A stretch of DNA of 64,000 nt from Lagopus muta (Eukaryota; Chordata; Aves; Galliformes; Phasianidae), in contig NC_064435.1 in assembly GCF_023343835.1 (NCBI RefSeq), positions 77,386,134 through 77,450,133 on the forward strand, written 5' to 3'. Position 1 is the stretch's first letter; every line of letters starts with the position of its first letter. Under the pieces are notes generated by a model. That model did no database searches, had not been told where the DNA came from, and saw nothing but the letters and a program-made list of their open reading frames with translations. The translations under genes were made by a program, and so were the position numbers. Of the stretch, positions 37,639 to 47,675 are shown piece after piece.

Positions 37639-40600
37639 TATAAAATAAAAACAGAATGAACTATATCTTCAAGGGGTGGATATGTGTTTTAATGAGCATT
37701 ATTTAACATTATTGCTTTTTTATACAGTGCAGAGCCATACACTTCCTGAGCTGCTGATGTCAGAGCACAAAATCAACTCATAAGCATTGCATAGCCTCGA
37801 GTAGCCTCAGCTTTGTAATGGGTAGGAGCGATCCAGTGAACTGAGGACCACCCCTCTTGTTTCCTTGATCGCTCACATCTCTTACTTAAAATGAACATCT
37901 AGTGTGGGAAAAAATATCCTCTATTGCATCTGATTTCCTTATCTGTTTTGGGTAGTACTGGTAAAGCATTACACAATGACAGTTCCTTTTGTGCTTTATG
38001 GTGCCAGTAGAATATATATGCTAGTATAAACATACTCATATAGTCCAGATTTCATCTTTGTGCTGGCAGGGAATCTCTGAGATCAGCTTTATCATTAGGG
38101 AATATTACTGCTGTTGCTACTACATATAGCCACTATTCTCCTATGTGTCTTAAAGGGAATTTTTACTCAGTTTCATCTTCAAAGCACTCTGAAAATCATT
38201 GACAATTACAGTAGGTTTTTTTCATGTAATAGAGTTGCAGTTAAATAAATGTAAAGCTAAATTTGTTTTTATGATTCATTTTATTTACTTATTTTAAAAT
38301 ATTCTTCTTAAGATATTCTTCCTTAAAAACAAGAAGCTAAAAGAAGGACTGTTCTATTCCTGTTGCTTCTGTTTGATCTTTAACTTTAATTCCCTCTACC
38401 AGTAAAAAGTATAATGTTCCCGTGGGGTACTAAAGCTTGAAAGGAACAAGAAACATGTTAGTAATAAAAAAAATTAAAAAGGACTATATTTCAGGTTGTG
38501 GGAGTGCAAGGAAAATAATTTTTCTATTAACTGTATATCATCTCTTGTGAATGACAGTTCAGGAGACTGCATATTTTCCTCTTCTACTTCATAGGAATTA
38601 TCAAGGAGTTACAAATGAAGGCTGTTTTGATAGCTAACCTAATAAAATTCCAGAGGATAGGGGTGGGCGAAACAAGCTGACATTTTGAGATTTTAGAGGG
38701 AGGTTTATGGATGTAAGAAAAAGGAATGTCAGATTTGCTACAGACAGAAACTTAATTTCTCTAGTTTGGACGAATTCCAAGCAGAGCTAAGGCATTTTTA
38801 CAATCCTATTTCTTACACAAAGCAAACAATTTTCTTCTGTTTACTTAAGCACATTGAGACAAGAAAAAAATCCAGAGGCTTACAAGATCACAGCTGTCTG
38901 TTTCTTCAAATACCGGTTCAAACCTCTGTGAAGGGTAGGATTGCTTGCTTTCTGTGGTTCATAGGTTAAAATGAATCAGGTTGTAAGCAGAATATAATTT
39001 CTATAGGGATGGAGCTTCCTGGCTGAACTGAAAGATAAATAAAAATGCGTAGTTTATTTAGCTTATACATTCTCATTTCCTAAGTACTTCCTATTTCATC
39101 TAAATCAGAACTTGAGTTCAGAGACCTTTAAACCGGGTGATACAGTCCTTTAGAATCATAAGTAATTAATAGCTGTTTTGCAGTAGGTTAAGGTCTTTCT
39201 TAATTTGCCATTTCCACGTTTTAACAGCTTGATGCTCTGCTGGCTTTCATGATTTTCATCACCCAAGTGAAGCTCTGCTGTAGGTGGTCACCACTTCTAC
39301 TATCCTCATTAAGATTTGTTGAAAAATTAAGGGCTGCTTACATGAAGTGAGGTTGTTAGACCTGCTCTTGTCGTTCACCTTCCTCTTGCCTCTTTCCGCA
39401 CCTTTTGTGTCACTGTCTACAAGCAGTTTTCTCCCAGTCAGTATGGAATTTTTTCCATCTTTTGCAGTACTATTCACATGTAGAGAATAGGCTATTTGAT
39501 TTGGACCTGTGGAACAGCAAGCTTGAGTGAGACTAGGCTGGTAGTAACCAGAATATAGCAGTAGCCCTGAGAATATTAGGTATAGAGAAACCAACCTGTT
39601 TAAAATGGTGCATTTGTGAATCTGCAGAAAAGCTGATGTATTTTCAGGTGGACAATTAACTACTTGAAATATAGATATTACTGTGCACCTCCAGCAAACA
39701 TTATTGTCGAGTAGACTGAGGACTTGGCAGAAAAATCTAGTTTTCCACAGATCTCTGGAAAAGCACTGATGTCAACAGAGTTTTGCAAATACTAAACTTC
39801 CCTTCTCTTTTCAGTTGTCATATGATATTCTCCTCAGTTGAGTTGCTGTGGATGTTTTGCATCTCAGAGCTTGAAGTTCTCACATATGTTTAGTGTAGGA
39901 AGACTGGAACTGACAGATGAGATAATGTTAGTAATGTGAGAGTTTTGAAGTACTGTCATTTTATATTGATTTGTATAACACATGCACCTGTCATCTTTAC
40001 ATTTTAAGAAATTCTAGTATCAAAGATATAGACCTATGAATACACAGACTTGCATAGGGTTTGGCATATGTTGGCATATTAGCATGCTTTTCAAACAAGA
40101 AATCCCATTAAATAAGAACTTGTGTAACAAAGTCTGTATTTAGTTCTTTGAACAAGCCTCCAACAATTAATTTTTGTAGGGAGGAATGGTAAATCTGATC
40201 CAGCCATCTGCACACTTCGGTACTTTTGGAGAATACTGACACTGAAGTTCAGTAGCCACCCTTCTTCATACTATCAAAAAGGTAAACTGAAGACTAGATT
40301 CAGCAGTCTCCTCAGGTAGTCTGCCACTGATGTCCTCAGAATAGCTAAAACCCTTCTTTGTAGACCAAGGTGTATGAAGGACATAATGTGGGGCTCACTT
40401 TTAGAGTAGCTTTTGTACCTAAAAATGCTGGGTAAACTGAATTGAGGTGAAGAGAAAGGCTTTCCATGCACTTCTAATATAGTTATCTCTTCTGATCAGA
40501 TTATAATGCAAATATTATGAAAGGCTCACAGCTCATCTGTAGTACTGACATTCCCAACACTGACATTCTCAGGTCAATGTACTAAAATTACATTATACTA

Positions 40601-40664
40601 AAATTACAATATACTTCCTCTGATTTAAGACTGAAATTACCACGCTTTTTATACATACAATCTC

Positions 40665-40683
40665 AAAAAAAAAAAAAAAAAAA
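40665..40683. repeat. Poly(A) run of 19
   Basis: Nineteen consecutive A residues, followed by a G-rich GTGGGGGG. No transposon was recognised next to it. Confidence 0.9.
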
Positions 40684-41516
40684 GTGGGGGGAATATAAAT
40701 CAGTCACAGAATCCTTCAAGAAAAGTAGAAAAGACTTGAAGGCAAGTCCTTGGATAACTGGCTTGCTGACACACCTGCAAAGAACTTTCCTATATTCAAT
40801 TCTTTTCATACTACTACTTCTCAGTGAATAACATCTTGCTTCCACTTTCTTTGTTTATCTGTTGTTTTTTTTTTTTGCTTCCAGATTTTTCACCCTTTTA
40901 TTGTAATTTTCGCCTTAGACGTTGACCATACTAAGACTCTCTGTTATCATCTTTTGACATCTTTCATCCAGTAGCACTGCTGGCATTCCTCTTTCACTGT
41001 TTATAGTATCTTGTACTTTCACACATTCTTACTTTAGTTTCAAGTTGGGCTGGACCAATCACTTTCTCATTTTCATGTTTTGCAGTCTTTGGCAGTTTTT
41101 CACATTGCTATCATACTAGAATGTTTAGGAACTGAAAATGACCATCTGCCAACTTTAATATCTTGTTTAAGAAAGAGTTCCAGTATAGTCTCCTACAGCC
41201 AAATTTGTGAGATATAAGATGGACTGAAAATTGACTGTATCTTTGGGATCACGTTGTGATCAGCAGCGGGAAATTCAACAGGCAACTTGTTATTTAATGG
41301 TGCTGCCTTCGGTAGGTACTGAAGCCATTTCTGTGTAATGGTTTTTTTCTTAATGGCTGCATGATGGGATACAGTGTACTCTGCCAATTTCCAGACACTA
41401 TCAAATTGGCTAATGGCTGAAATGGTGGGTTGACAGAACAGATGTAGATAAGCTGAATAAATGTGAATAAATTATCTGACATAATGTCATGAATTTCAAA
41501 GGGAAATGCCAGCAGA

Positions 41517-41637
41517 AAAGAAAAAAAAACACCAAACAAACAAACAAACAAAACAAAAACACACACACACACAAAAAAAAACCAAAAAAAAAAAAAAAAC
41601 AAAAACAAAAAACAAACAAACAAACAAAGAAACAAAG
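41517..41637. repeat. A-rich (CAAA)n/(CA)n tract adjoining a CR1 5' end
   Basis: About 120 bases of AAAC, CAAA and CA units end at the point where CR1 sequence begins. The tract makes lysine/asparagine-rich or phenylalanine-rich chance frames on the two strands. Confidence 0.92.
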
Positions 41638-42335
41638 GTTGGGGACCTACTGGCTGAAAATCAGCTTTCTAGAAAGTGATCTGTGGACCCATCAATTGTC
41701 TGTACGCCAGCAATGTGCCATTGCACCAACGCAGGCAAAGAGCATTGTAAGCAGGTCAAGGGAGGTGATCTTTCCGCTCTGTAAGAGAGGGGATCTTGCC
41801 TACATCTTTTTCAGATGGACACATCTGAAGCAATATGATAAGTTCTATGCTCACAAGTATATAAGAGATGTAAACATAATAGAAGATAGCTACAAAGATG
41901 CTCAGGGGGCAAGCTGAAGCATATAACTGTGAAGATGCTGAAAGATCTGAGTTTATCCAGACTGAAGTAAAGAAATCTTAGGAGAAGTATCTTACTGGTA
42001 TCTACTACAACATAATATAGAGGATTCTAAGACAGGGTCTTCCCAGAGGTGTACAGTAGAAGGATGAAAGGCATTGGACACAAGTTACAAAGCAGAATTT
42101 CTAATTAAGTACTGATTAAGATGTTTTTCATCATGAGAGTGAAACGCTCATGATGGAAGACGCTGTAAGATGTATCAAGAGATGCAGTGAGTTTTACTGT
42201 CTCCTGTGCTTAGTGATGGTCAGACTTCATACAGCATGTGCTTGAGCAACTACTCTGATGGGCCTGATCTGTTCAGTGGGGATTGAACCAGACTGTCTTA
42301 AGTGGTCTTTTCCAACTTTTATTTTTCTATAAGGT
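41638..42335 (+). mobile_element. Degraded CR1 fragment
   Basis: The plus strand encodes remnants of the CR1 block before the C-terminal domain: LSVRQQCAIAPTQAKSIV followed by SRSREVIFPL, equivalent to the QCA..AKKA and SREVI.PL motifs. It ends with a CR1-like 3' segment (GATTGAACCAGACTGTCTTAAGTGGTCTTTTCCAACTTTTATTTTTCTATAAG, 42286-42335). Intervening sequence is deleted and frameshifted. It is 5'-truncated at the A-rich tract. Confidence 0.8.
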
Positions 42336-43319
42336 AAGGATTGCTAAGGGCTGTAGATAGACTTATGCTTTTAGTAAGTTCTATTTTACTCAAGTGATCT
42401 AGAATAACCTGTTTGGCTTTTTTTTTTTTTTTTTTAATACGTTTTTTATCTTGATTAAATTAAAAAACAGAAACCTTCATCCTGATTATCTTAGCAGTAT
42501 GCAATTTCTATCAAAATATTGATAATAACATGGTGCATAAGCGTAAACAATCATGATGTCTTGCTCTATTGCGACATGGTTTATTATATCTGAATCATCC
42601 CTGCAAATATTTATGCACTTGTGTAATCAGTACTCTTCCAGTTTACCATTTAATAATAACTTTCCAAAGATAGGGCCCTTTTTTTTCTCACTGAAGGTAA
42701 CAGTGTCTTAATTGCTGAGTATTTTCAGCAGGGTGGTACTTAATCAGAATTATGGCAACCCACACATTGGCTTACATTGTTTATTACCATTGTTCACCAG
42801 ATGTCTGATTTCATGGTAGACACCTCATACTCATTTTATTCATGTCATGATCTTACCTTGATGACTTCAGGAATTCTAACTAACATTGCAGTCAGCAAAT
42901 GTAAAGAAATTAATCAAAATATCTGTTTTCTTCTGGAATTACACCTAACCCCATTGCCTTCCTCCCTGCCAAAAGCAGTAGTGCAGTAACACGCTTTGCC
43001 TTGTTATGTGGTCAAATACCTTGTAACCTAACTTGGAAATATTTTTGTTGTATGATTAAAGACAAGTCAAGTGTCACAAAAACAGTGATTGCATTTCACT
43101 GTTGGACAAGTTGCTCCTAGTATAGTAAATGTGAACTAAGTCATTGCTTAGATGCATCTAGTGAGAATGCCAATCATTTTTTCTGTATTAAGTCTGCAAG
43201 ATGTTTTACACCATAAGCTATAGCGAACAGAACTCTCCATGTGGGTCTATGAGCAGAACACTAGGGCAGGAGAAGAGAAACTGAGGTATCATGTTTCCTG
43301 CTCAAACTTATGCAATTAG
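42336..43319. other. Unique DNA between CR1 fragments
   Basis: AT-rich, with a T run near 42419-42436. No gene is recognised. Confidence 0.6.
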
Positions 43320-43886
43320 ATATATTTCCCCTATATTCAGCACTAGTGAGGCCGCACCTCGAGTACTGTGTCCAGTTTTGGGCCCCTCACTGCAAGAAAG
43401 ACATTGAGGCCCTGGAACGTGTTCAAAGGAGGGCAACAAACCTGGTGAGGGGTCTGGAACACAGGCCATATGAGGAGAGGCTGAAGGAGCTGGGAATGTT
43501 CAGCCTGAAGAAGAGGAGGCTCAGGGGAGACCTCATTGCTCTCTATAACTTCCTGAAGGGAGGTTGTAGTGAGCTGGGAGTCGGCCTCTTCTCTCGTGTC
43601 ATTAGTGATAGGACCAGAGGGAATGGCTTCAAGCTACGACAGGGGAGATTCAGGCTGGACATTAGGAAGTATTACTTTTCAGAAAGGGTGGTCAGGCACT
43701 GGAATGGACTGCCCAGGGAGGTGGTGGAGTCACCGAGCCTGGGGGTGTTCAAGGAAAGACTGGATGTTGTGTTGAGGGACATGGTTTAGTGGGAGCTACT
43801 GGGAATAGGTGAACGGTTGGACTGGATGATCTTTTAGGTCTTTTCCAACCTTGGTGATTCTATGATTCTATGATTCTATGATTCTA
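43320..43886 (+). mobile_element. CR1 3' portion with intact C-terminal RT reading frame
   Basis: The open frame covering 43310-43789 (up to 159 codons including non-CR1 leader) encodes the CR1 ORF2 C-terminal domain without a stop. Motifs in order are [99 protein letters not shown] and [13 protein letters not shown], then a stop. A 3' UTR follows, then three to four ATTCTATG octamers up to 43886. The copy is 5'-truncated near 43320, so it lacks the endonuclease and catalytic RT core and cannot move by itself. Its intact frame suggests one of the younger insertions here. Confidence 0.96.
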
Positions 43887-43949
43887 GATGCTAGTTAGAG
43901 ACTCTGTTTCTCTATTGTGAAATTAATATTGCATATTTGCAAATTTTTG

Positions 43950-44124
43950 TGCTGGAACAGGCTGTTTAGGAAGGTGGTGGAGTTATTGTCCCTGGAGGTG
44001 TTCAAGAAAAATTTAGATGTTGTACTGAGGGACATGGTTTTGTGGGAAACATTTCTGATCGGTGGACTGAACGATCTTGGAGGTCTTTTCCAACCTTGTT
44101 GATTCTATGATTCTACGATTCTAT
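43950..44124 (+). mobile_element. Short CR1 3' end, second copy
   Basis: Only 64 bases after the previous CR1 ends, a second CR1 terminus in the same orientation begins with GCTGGAACAGGCTG, equivalent to HWN.L in the frame. It runs through LDVVLRDMV and the same 3' UTR (GATCTTGGAGGTCTTTTCCAACC) to ATTCTATG/ATTCTACG octamers. It is more diverged than the first copy (several substitutions, LFRKVVELLSLEVFKKN), so it is a separate, probably older insertion rather than a recent duplicate. Confidence 0.93.
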
Positions 44125-46318
44125 AATATGCCTGGATAATAATGAAGTAATGTAATATGTTTATTGATAAAATTCAACTAGAGAGCCATTAACTAATGGC
44201 TCTGAATACTTAACGTTAGCTATTCTCTTACTTCAGACCAAGTTCAGTACATTAAAAACAATATTCAAAACCCCTGCCCTTCCCTTCCCTCCCCACCCCT
44301 CCCTTTCCCTTCTCTTTTTTTCTTTTCATTTTTCCTGAATAAATGAATTGAGAGCTTGAATAGTATGTAAATCTGCATTTTGTCCTGACTCAAAGTGTTT
44401 TACTACAACAGTAGGAATAATGAAAAGAAGGCAGAATAAATATCAAGGGAAAGTTTAAGATAAGAGCACTAATACTATAGTGGCAATATTTGGGAGCAAA
44501 AATTGCGCAGTCCAGAATCTGGATGACAGGAGAGTATGACTTTTTTCCTTTTCCATCCTGTATCCTGTTGTTTAATCCTCTCCATACTCATGTAGTAGTC
44601 CACAATGAAGAGTTGTGTTAAATGGATAAAGTGACTGCAGTATGAGATAATTAAAGTCTGAAGTGCAGGATGGTGATGCATGTGAGGGTTTCAAAGGGGC
44701 AGCTTACTGTTTGAAATGATTTTGTGAGATTGCAATGTGCAGGTATTGGAAAATAAGAATCTAATACTGAAGTCTGCGGTTCCACATTGTCAACCTGATT
44801 TTTGGTTATGCTTGCTTCTCAGACGACATGGGAGCTCCTTCTAGTTTCACCTAGAGTGAATGGAATCTACAACCATCTGGAAATCCAAGTGACGTAAAAA
44901 AATGTGATTTAAAAATAAAAGGACAGAAAGTCAAGTAAAGGTGTTTCATGTGTTATGTCTGCCACATAGCAAGTTCTTTAACATGAATTCCTCTTTAAAA
45001 ATATATTTACTTTCCCCTGCTGTTTCTCTATCACAATTTGTCCAAGTAAATATGAGCTCTTCCAGTCAAAGACTGTGGTGATGGGAGATTCAAGGTGATA
45101 TAAGTGCTTCTTTTTCTTAAAGAAACCTAGCACATTAATCAAGCAAGAACACACTTCATTATTCCCTGCACTAGTACAGATAACACATTAGTGTGTTGTA
45201 TAGTATGTGTTGTATACTTTGTAATCCTGATGAAAGTTGCACCAAAATGACTTCACACAAGGATGAACATACTGCCACAAGTGTCAGAAGAGGTAAAAGG
45301 TTGCTTACACTTTATTCCCAAAATACCAACATTCATTAAAACTTAATCCTCTTTTACTTTAGTGCTCAAAGGTAGATATATGTTCACAAGTTCATTTACA
45401 TCACCCAGTTAAGAAAATAATAAAAATGATTTCTTGCACCCGATATCAACAAGCAAGGAATTTGCTTAATTGAATTTATAGGTCAGACTCTTCTCCCAGT
45501 CTTTTCAATTCCCCATTGATCATACTAAATTGGGGAAGGGAGTAGGGGAGCTTCTACATCCACAGTTATATGGAGATGTTTTCACTCAGATTAAACTGGG
45601 ACTTAAAAGTGGCTATTTATATGCATGAAACTAACACAAAGTGCATATTCTGCCTCAGGATTAAAGCATTTAGTTTTTCAAAAGGGAACAGTCCATTGAT
45701 CAATGCTTCATGCCCACATTTCTCATTTTGATAGAGCTTTGCCCATGAACTCTCATTAGATGTCCTGATTCCAACTTAAAACTTAAATTTGATTTCAACT
45801 CCAGCACTAAAATGTCATGAAGGAAACAGATTGTTTGATATAGTCATTGAAACACAGGGCAAAGCCAGGTATATATCAACAGTATTTCATCATCAATAAT
45901 GCATGTGTCACCAAGATTAATTGATGTTGAGGACTGTAATTTCTAATCATTTTGTATGTTTACAATTACTTATATATACCACTAAGTGCATCTGAGTTTG
46001 TTTCCAAAAGCAATTTTGCTAAACCAAATAATTTCACTATTAAACATAGATCACAGGAAAAGTTGTGCCCATTAACATGGCTAGTTTCACATGTCTAATA
46101 TATGGTCTCATAGTTAACTAGTCTGATAATTTAATTTCATGGTACAGCTACTCTATGTTGAATATTTTATATAAGGCAGATTAAAGATTTGACATTAAAA
46201 GGCTTTCACCCTCACTACACATTTCGCTTTCTTGATCATCTTCTGCCATAGCAGCCATAGCAATATATAATGGCATTTTCCAGTGTTTTCAAAATGATAC
46301 CCCAGTCCTAAAATCATT
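44125..46318. other. Unique DNA, no gene recognised
   Basis: AT-rich, with a C-rich pyrimidine tract at 44271-44310 listed separately. No coding gene or transposon was seen. Confidence 0.62.
44271..44310 (-). other. C-rich tract, strong G-quadruplex motif on the minus strand
   Basis: Eight C runs of three or four (CCCC-TG-CCC-TT-CCC-TT-CCC-T-CCCC-A-CCCC-T-CCC-TTT-CCC) are separated by loops of one to three bases. The minus strand exceeds the four-run quadruplex criterion. The plus strand could form an i-motif, and the pure pyrimidine 3' part continues in CTTCTCTTTTTTTC. Confidence 0.8.
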
Positions 46319-46343
46319 AATATATATATATATACATATATAT
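46319..46343. repeat. (TA)n microsatellite
   Basis: TA units, interrupted once by CA, lie directly upstream of the long TTCC repeat. Confidence 0.9.
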
Positions 46344-46356
46344 GTTCTTTTTTTAT

Positions 46357-46516
46357 TTCCTTCCTTCCTTCCTTCCTTCCTTCCTTCCTTCCTTCCTTCC
46401 TTCCTTCCTTCCTTCCTTCCTTCCTTCCTTCCTTCCTTCCTTCCTTCCTTCCTTCCTTCCTTCCTTCCTTCCTTCCTTCCTTCCTTCCTTCCTTCCTTCC
46501 TTCCTTCCTTCCTTCC
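46357..46516. repeat. Perfect (TTCC)40 microsatellite
   Basis: Forty uninterrupted TTCC units (160 bases) are seen directly. The strands read as FLPSFLPS and GRKEGRKE tetrapeptide-type repeats, chance frames with no stop codons. Pure polypurine/polypyrimidine mirror repeats of this length can form triplex DNA and are prone to length change. The assembled length may differ from the true one. Confidence 0.98.
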
Positions 46517-47152
46517 TCTTTGTCTTTGCTTTTTCCACATAACTAATTGATTGCTAAGTTGTAAAACAGTGAAACGTTTTTTCATCGCACAGCATTCAAT
46601 GATTTAATGGCAATCACACAATTCCTACGTAAGTTTGAATTCACTCCCTTCATTATATACCCTTTTAACAAGTTCTGTCATATCTGATCAGGATAAATCG
46701 TAGAGCGGTAGTTTAGAAACTAATCCATACTCATTATTTTCATGAGTTACAGTATATGCCATTTCACCCTTCAGCAGATGTGTATTTAGATTAGGTTCAG
46801 AGCACATTCTAGTCTAAATCCCAAATCTCCCACTAATAAACACTAAAATATGCCTAATGTACCTAATACATATTTTTCTACATTTAGCTGCTCCCTACCA
46901 TACTCTAAAAGAATTGGACCTTTTCCCAGTGTAATACTCTCAGTTCTACAATGAATCACTATTTGATGCATCTAACCCAGGAGGTGCTTTCAGGTTTTGT
47001 ATCCAATAGCCAAAACATTTCATAGACATGAGCTCTGAAATACCTCTTACTTCTGTTATTAGCCTTGATGATGAGTATTTTTATGCTTAACATAAAATAG
47101 AAGCTTAGAAATAAGATACCTTTTAAAATTTTTAGGTTAAATAATCTGAATA
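46517..47152. other. Unique DNA between microsatellite and mariner remnant
   Basis: No feature is recognised. The stretch ends in the TA dinucleotide target site (47151-47152). Confidence 0.6.
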
Positions 47153-47178
47153 TGAGGGCTGCTCCAAAAGTAATTCTT
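47153..47178 (+). repeat. Mariner left terminal inverted repeat
   Basis: It pairs with the right end at about 47650-47675 with a few mismatches. The shared core is GGCTG(C/T)TCCAAAA(A)GTAAT. Confidence 0.85.
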
Positions 47179-47392
47179 TCGTATTTTACTATGTTGGCCT
47201 ATGATGTCAGAGGCAGTTGGTGGTATGGCAGTAGAGGTTGACGCATCCCAATAATATTATAATATCTGTTACTTTGTAACAGACACGGAAGTGTGTATGA
47301 AGCAAAGCTGTGTCTCTGAATTCCTTGATCAGGAAACCGTGGCACACATTGGCATCCACTGATGCTTGCTGAATGTTCATGGAGACTAATCA

Positions 47393-47578
47393 GTGGATGT
47401 GAGTACAGTGAGGCACTGGGTGGTGCATTTCAGCAGTGATGACTGTGATGTGAAAGAGAAACCACATTCTGAATGGCCATGCATAGCAGTTGCACCACAA
47501 AACAAAGAATGCCTAGATCATCACGTCTGTGTGAACTGGCTAATGATGATGACTTGGTTGAAAAATAGCATTTCATAG
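47393..47578 (+). pseudogene. Mariner transposase remnant (N-terminal part)
   Basis: A 61-codon open stretch ends at TAG. It resembles the helix-turn-helix region of mariner transposases and lacks the catalytic domain. The frame does not continue, consistent with an internal deletion plus later mutations. Its start ATG may be a secondary mutation rather than the original initiation codon. Confidence 0.7.
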
Positions 47579-47675
47579 CTGAGAATTTCCTCTGTCAAAT
47601 GGTGTTATTCTGTTCTTTGTATCTGTTGTTTCCATGGAAATAAATAGGAGGCATTACTTTTTGGAACAGCCGAAA

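Larger units (their letters stand above)
29863..41516. other. Long AT-rich unique stretch, no gene recognised
   Basis: More than 11 kb lacks a recognisable transposon or gene. It holds A-rich tracts (31264-31302, 32027-32089, 40665-40683), a T run near 37301-37319, a C-rich G4-forming motif at 31724-31744 and a 14-bp palindrome at 37625-37638. A patch around 36445-36640 has a TATAAAA box and a GC-richer body but no supported gene. Frames of up to 111 codons occur but lack credible starts or family matches. Confidence 0.65.
47153..47675 (+). mobile_element. Internally deleted mariner (Galluhop / Mariner1_GG-like) DNA transposon
   Basis: The element is 523 bases long with terminal inverted repeats. 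The left end has GGCTGCTCCAAAAGTAAT. The right end, reverse-complemented, reads GGCTGTTCCAAAAAGTAATG. It is flanked by TA on both sides (47151-47152 and 47676-47677), the mariner/Tc1 target duplication. An internal open stretch (47393-47578) shows DVSTVRHWVVHFSSDDCDVK, then PHSEWPCIAVAPQN, which resembles the N-terminal DNA-binding part of a mariner transposase of the chicken Galluhop family (from memory). The full element is about 1.2-1.3 kb, so more than half, including the catalytic DDD region, is missing. It cannot encode transposase. Confidence 0.9.

Noticed and set aside
39259..39594. 111-codon minus-strand frame with a signal-peptide-like start
   Set aside because: The start codon is TTG rather than ATG, no credible promoter or splice context was found and no family is recognised; probably chance.
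41489..41917. 142-codon plus-strand frame as a novel gene
   Set aside because: Its first part is the (CAAA)n tract and the rest is a CR1 remnant (QQCA...SREV motifs).
46289..46585. Long open frames with EGRK or FLPS repeats on both strands
   Set aside because: They are translations of the (TTCC)40 microsatellite; a four-base repeat without stop codons is open in all frames.
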